A stretch of 25,934 bases of DNA. Origin: Parachlamydiales bacterium (GTDB taxonomy: Bacteria; Chlamydiota; Chlamydiia; Chlamydiales; JAJFMK01). Positions 23,536 to 25,934 of this stretch are shown one piece after another. The stretch is from positions 1 to 25,934 of the forward strand of contig JAGVKY010000097.1 in assembly GCA_020050175.1 (NCBI GenBank), given 5' to 3'. Position numbers and translations under genes: made by a program. Position 1 is the stretch's first letter; each line of letters starts with the position of its first letter. The notes beneath the pieces are model-generated. The model had not been told where the DNA came from, ran no database searches, and saw only the letters and a program-made list of their open reading frames with translations.

Positions 23536-24177
23536 ATGAAAATAGGCATCATAGGAAGCGGAAAGATTGGAAGTATTCTTGCAAAACTTTGGGTCAAAGC
23601 AGGGCACGATGTCATGCTCAGTTCAAGACATCCAGATCAGCTTAAGACGCTTGCAAAAGAATTAGGCATGAGAGCCTCTGTTGGAACTCCTGAGCAAGCT
23701 GCACAATGGGGAGATGTTATTTTGCTTTCGATTCCAACTGGAGAAATTCCCAAACTGAGCCAAAATGTCAGAGATGCTCTCATAGGAAAAATTGTGATGG
23801 ATAGCTGTAATCCTTTTCCTGACAGAGATGGAGAATATGGTGTAGAGGCGCAAAGAGAGGTCAAAGGATCGGGCGTATGGGCCACAAGACATTTGCCAGG
23901 GGCAAAAATTGTCAAAGCTTTCAACACAGTTTATTTTCAACAGTTAGCAGACGAAGCCCATCGTCAAGGTGATCTTTTAGGTGTTCCACTTGCAGGTGAT
24001 GATAAGGAAGCCTTACGAGTTGTCGCAAAGCTTGTGCAGGATGCAGGACTAGGTCCTTTGGTCGTGGGTGATTTAAAGAGTGCTAAACAATTTGATAATG
24101 GAACCCCAGCTTTTGTATCTGGCGCCTCTGTTCACGAACTAGAAGAAATCTTAGGTCTAAATATAAAAAGTCCTTAA
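23536..24177 (+). CDS. NAD(P)-binding oxidoreductase of the F420-dependent NADP reductase-like family
   Basis: A 213-aa single-domain Rossmann protein. MKIGIIGSGKIGSILAKLW carries the GxGxxG dinucleotide motif at residues 7-12. SSRHPDQL after the second strand, with Ser and Arg at the position that contacts the 2'-phosphate, favours NADPH. WGDVILLSIP, DSCNPFPDRDG and VKAFNTV are conserved blocks of the family named after archaeal F420H2:NADP oxidoreductase. I see no F420 biosynthesis gene here, and most bacteria with such proteins lack F420, so the substrate is open. GGTGG stands six bases before the ATG, a good ribosome-binding site. No upstream partner shares its strand closely. It ends 11 bases before the convergent toxin gene. 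Confidence 0.85.
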   Translation: MKIGIIGSGKIGSILAKLWVKAGHDVMLSSRHPDQLKTLAKELGMRASVGTPEQAAQWGDVILLSIPTGEIPKLSQNVRDALIGKIVMDSCNPFPDRDGEYGVEAQREVKGSGVWATRHLPGAKIVKAFNTVYFQQLADEAHRQGDLLGVPLAGDDKEALRVVAKLVQDAGLGPLVVGDLKSAKQFDNGTPAFVSGASVHELEEILGLNIKSP

Positions 24178-24188
24178 GAGCAAAGTCG

Positions 24189-24671
24189 CTATCTTTTATT
24201 ATTTAAGCTCTGAGCTTTTTGAGAGATAGATCTTTCGCAGGGGTTAAAAACTTCGATGTTTAGTTCCTGAAAATGTTTGATGTTGTCAGTGACTACGATG
24301 AGACCATGATGCAAAGCAGTAGCAGCTATAAGGCCGTCAATAGCGGGCACGTTAAACCCTTTCTGTTGGCTCTGACCTAATAAATTGCCCCAGGTAAAAG
24401 TAATTTGTTGTGTGACATCAAGAATTCGATTTTGAAATCTGGGCACTAATTCTCCAAAAAGCCAATCTTCAAGAACCATTTTTTGTTTCTGACGTTCTTT
24501 ATTTTTATGATCAAGTTTTGAAATCCCCATCTGAATTTCCCCTAAAGATAAAACGCTGATGCAATAAGCACTTTCTTTATGTTTTTGGATCCAATCGCTT
24601 AGAGTTTTATCGGGATGAGATTTTAATTTTCTGAGCTTTGATAGAATGCATGTGTCGAGAAGATACGTCAT
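24189..24671 (-). CDS. vapC: PIN-domain ribonuclease toxin, VapC type
   Basis: A 160-aa PIN domain protein, expected to cut RNA (often tRNA or rRNA) when freed from its antitoxin. The acidic metal-binding residues are in place: Asp6 in YLLDTCILS, Glu45 in LSLGEIQMG, Asp112 in PAIDGLIAATAL, and Asp129 in VTDN near the end. The layout LDTxxLS, then GEI and DGLIAATA, matches FitB/VapC members. It is slightly longer than the usual 130-140 aa, with a short polar tail. Its ATG overlaps the antitoxin stop as ATGA, so the two are translationally coupled with the antitoxin first. The open frame is intact, so the toxin is probably functional. Confidence 0.9.
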   Translation of the reverse strand: MTYLLDTCILSKLRKLKSHPDKTLSDWIQKHKESAYCISVLSLGEIQMGISKLDHKNKERQKQKMVLEDWLFGELVPRFQNRILDVTQQITFTWGNLLGQSQQKGFNVPAIDGLIAATALHHGLIVVTDNIKHFQELNIEVFNPCERSISQKAQSLNNKR

Positions 24672-24949
24672 AAATCAATTTCTCTCGGAAGATCTTGATT
24701 TCGTTTAATGCCCAAATCAACTTCGGGGTAAGGCGCAGAAAGAAAAAAATCGATTAGAGATCCTTTAGGTTGTGTAAACTCTTCATATCTTTCTTTTGAT
24801 AAAATGACATAAATCTCATCTCGATTTCTAACAATCATCTGCATACCACTTTCTTGGACTTCGTCCATGACATGTGACAGTTTAGCTTTTGCTTCTTGGA
24901 ACTGCCACACCTTTGGCCAATGACTCGGAATATTATCTTTATTAACCAT
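24668..24949 (-). CDS. Phd/YefM-type antitoxin
   Basis: A 93-aa protein. WQFQEAKAKLSHVMDEVQESGMQMIVRNRDEIYVILSKERYEEF has the Phd/YefM fold pattern: the Ala-Lys-x-x-Leu-Ser helix, the short strand with Arg-Asn, then Val-Ile-Leu-Ser and the YEEF helix. This domain binds operator DNA. The last 30 residues (SAPYPEVDLGIKRNQDLPREIDL) would wrap over the PIN toxin and block its active site. GAGGA stands four bases before the ATG. The gene comes first, has its own promoter (24979-25008), and overlaps vapC by four bases. Pairing a Phd-type antitoxin with a PIN toxin is a known combination. Autoregulation of the shared promoter is expected from the family. Confidence 0.9.
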   Translation of the reverse strand: MVNKDNIPSHWPKVWQFQEAKAKLSHVMDEVQESGMQMIVRNRDEIYVILSKERYEEFTQPKGSLIDFFLSAPYPEVDLGIKRNQDLPREIDL

Positions 24950-24960
24950 GCCATCCTCAA

Positions 24961-24976
24961 ACTGGTCAGTCTAGTC
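24961..24976. promoter_or_regulatory. Possible toxin-antitoxin operator
   Basis: Between the -10 and the antitoxin ATG lie an inverted repeat ACTG-GT-CAGT (24961-24970) and, on the minus strand, two tandem AGACT units overlapping it. Short repeats at this position are what a Phd-like autorepressor would bind. The repeats are small and could be chance. Confidence 0.3.
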
Positions 24977-24978
24977 TT

Positions 24979-25008
24979 ATTTTAGCAGTTAAGTAGAACT
25001 GAAGTCAA
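24979..25008 (-). promoter_or_regulatory. Sigma70-like promoter of the toxin-antitoxin pair
   Basis: On the minus strand TTGACT (25008-25003) is followed by an 18-base spacer and TAAAAT (24984-24979). Transcription would begin near 24972, giving a leader of about 23 bases before the antitoxin ATG. This is the best promoter match seen in the window. Confidence 0.6.
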
Positions 25009-25214
25009 ATTTTTTTGGATGTGTAAATAATCGCGAAATGGGAGTGGCTAAACTCTTGGGTTGGCGCTTTTTAGGACGGGGAGCCAGATGGATCTATCTC
25101 AGAGCTATTTGATTGTTTTATTTAACGAAAATTAAAAAAACAAACCTGTAATTTAAAAAAGCAGCAACTACACTCACTGATCACAAAATTGCCCCACCTT
25201 CATCAAATACGCTT

Positions 25215-25901
25215 TTGAAAATTGCTACTAAAATTCTAATTTATTATCACAGATCTGAAACAAATTTTATAAATAAAAAAATTGATGTTTTGTATGGAAA
25301 GTTTGACAAATTGCGCTCAGAAAAATTCGCTGAGATGAAAGAAAGAAATGTACTTGAAGAATATAAAGTATTAGATGAAATTTCTCAGTTGTTGATTGCT
25401 AAATTAGATTTTATCGAAAGACATTCCATTGATGCAGAGTTGGAGAGTCAAACCCAAAGTGTCATTAAACAATGTTTGCGTGTGATGGATGAACTAGAAG
25501 ATCTAGAGAGGATTTTACCTGTCGGAATGGAGACTTTTCAAAGACCACAAACTATTATGTCCGATTTACAACGTAAGGTCGAAACTTTAGCAAATAAGTT
25601 ACCTGATTCAAGGGACGTAAAGGGCCTTCAAAAAGATGTTCTAATGAGTCAAATGAGGAGAAATCCAAAAGACCAGGTTGAAGCGGAAAAAGTCTCCAGA
25701 GAAATACTCGATGAAATCTACCAATTAGTAGGAAGTGAAGCTAAAAATAAACCCGATGTTGAAGCAACCATTAAACGAAATCAACAAAGAATACTAAAAT
25801 TAGCTTATGAGTATCATAACTCGGAAGTGTTAAAACTCGACTTTGTACAACTTGATCAGGAAAGCCATTCTGGCTTTCCCACTAAAGTTGTACAAGATTA
25901 A
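25215..25901 (+). CDS. Coiled-coil-rich hypothetical protein without a clear start
   Basis: An open frame of 228 codons from a TTG at 25215, extending upstream without an ATG to a stop at 25149. The first internal Met is at 25335. The protein is charged and almost wholly helical, with heptad-like stretches (EEYKVLDEISQLLIAKLDFIE, VIKQCLRVMDELEDLERIL, IKRNQQRILKLAYEY). No signal peptide, membrane helix or known motif is visible. The lack of a normal start and ribosome-binding site suggests a 5'-truncated or rearranged gene, or a TTG start. The final 18 codons lie inside a long nested inverted repeat, so the native C-terminus may have been changed. I cannot assign a function. Confidence 0.5.
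   Translation: MKIATKILIYYHRSETNFINKKIDVLYGKFDKLRSEKFAEMKERNVLEEYKVLDEISQLLIAKLDFIERHSIDAELESQTQSVIKQCLRVMDELEDLERILPVGMETFQRPQTIMSDLQRKVETLANKLPDSRDVKGLQKDVLMSQMRRNPKDQVEAEKVSREILDEIYQLVGSEAKNKPDVEATIKRNQQRILKLAYEYHNSEVLKLDFVQLDQESHSGFPTKVVQD
25843..25895. repeat. Nested inverted repeat over the 3' end of the last gene
   Basis: Outer arms TTGTACAACTT (25843-25853) and AAGTTGTACAA (25885-25895) are perfect 11-bp partners. Inside, GGAAAGCC (25859-25866) pairs with GGCTTTCC (25872-25879) around ATTCT. The unpaired bases between outer and inner stems are five on each side, so the whole folds into one symmetric hairpin with an internal loop. A run of seven T begins nine bases after the outer arm, so it could act as a terminator. 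Each outer arm also contains the self-complementary TTGTACAA. Confidence 0.7.
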
Positions 25902-25934
25902 ATCATTTTTTTGTTATGTAACCATCTAAGCGGC

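Noticed and set aside
24205..24220. AAGCTC-T-GAGCTT followed by T as a terminator for the reductase-like gene
   Set aside because: The repeat has only a one-base centre (a 5-bp stem with a three-base loop at best) and lies inside the vapC coding end. Too weak to annotate.
25149..25214. Insertion-sequence end near the start of the last gene
   Set aside because: A segment with GATCACAAAATTGCCCC looked IS-like, but no matching inverted partner, direct repeat or transposase is present in the window.

Overview
The window reads as a dense, low-to-moderate GC bacterial chromosome segment. Most genes are housekeeping or metabolic, lie in short runs, and overlap by a few bases. My best guess for the host is an environmental member of the Chlamydiota. 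This rests on remembered similarity: in Chlamydia a thioredoxin-like secreted protein lies next to lysS, and a small conserved protein lies near priA. It also rests on several proteins with a eukaryote-like flavour (serine-dehydratase type PLP enzyme, prolyl-4-hydroxylase type dioxygenase, PPP-type phosphatase). The assignment is inference and was not checked by search.

Layout. 1-84 holds the 5' end of a secreted protein (minus strand), followed by a terminator-like hairpin at 130-158. 164-5643 is a minus-strand operon read from right to left: an unrecognised 421-aa protein with VOC-like segments, a fused FAD/Fe-S 2-hydroxyacid oxidase with a TTG start, a small membrane protein coupled by a TGATG junction, and lysS. 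A divergent control region (5644-5812) carries a near-perfect palindrome and a 16-codon leader ORF ahead of a PPP-family phosphatase (to 7126), which meets rimO tail to tail. 8539-8839 contains a GC-rich, terminal-repeat-bounded 160-bp island in very AT-rich DNA, followed by an AT-rich hypothetical gene. 9423-14395 is mutS - 173-aa protein - priA (minus strand), all overlapping.

14526-20684 is the clearest functional module: a DUF5752-like duplicated protein, TreT, TreY and TreZ, with overlapping genes. Together they give two routes to trehalose: NDP-glucose plus glucose through TreT, and alpha-glucan ends through TreY and TreZ. A secreted 2OG-Fe(II) prolyl-4-hydroxylase-like protein overlaps the end of treZ on the opposite strand. 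A serine/threonine dehydratase and an unrecognised 308-aa protein follow.

The right end (23231-25934) looks like accessory DNA. It holds a remnant resembling a sodium:solute symporter, an F420-dependent-reductase-like NAD(P) protein, a Phd/VapC-type toxin-antitoxin pair with a good sigma70-like promoter, and a coiled-coil hypothetical gene without a convincing start. The 3' end of that last gene is folded into a nested inverted repeat. I see no rRNA, tRNA, CRISPR array or intact insertion sequence.
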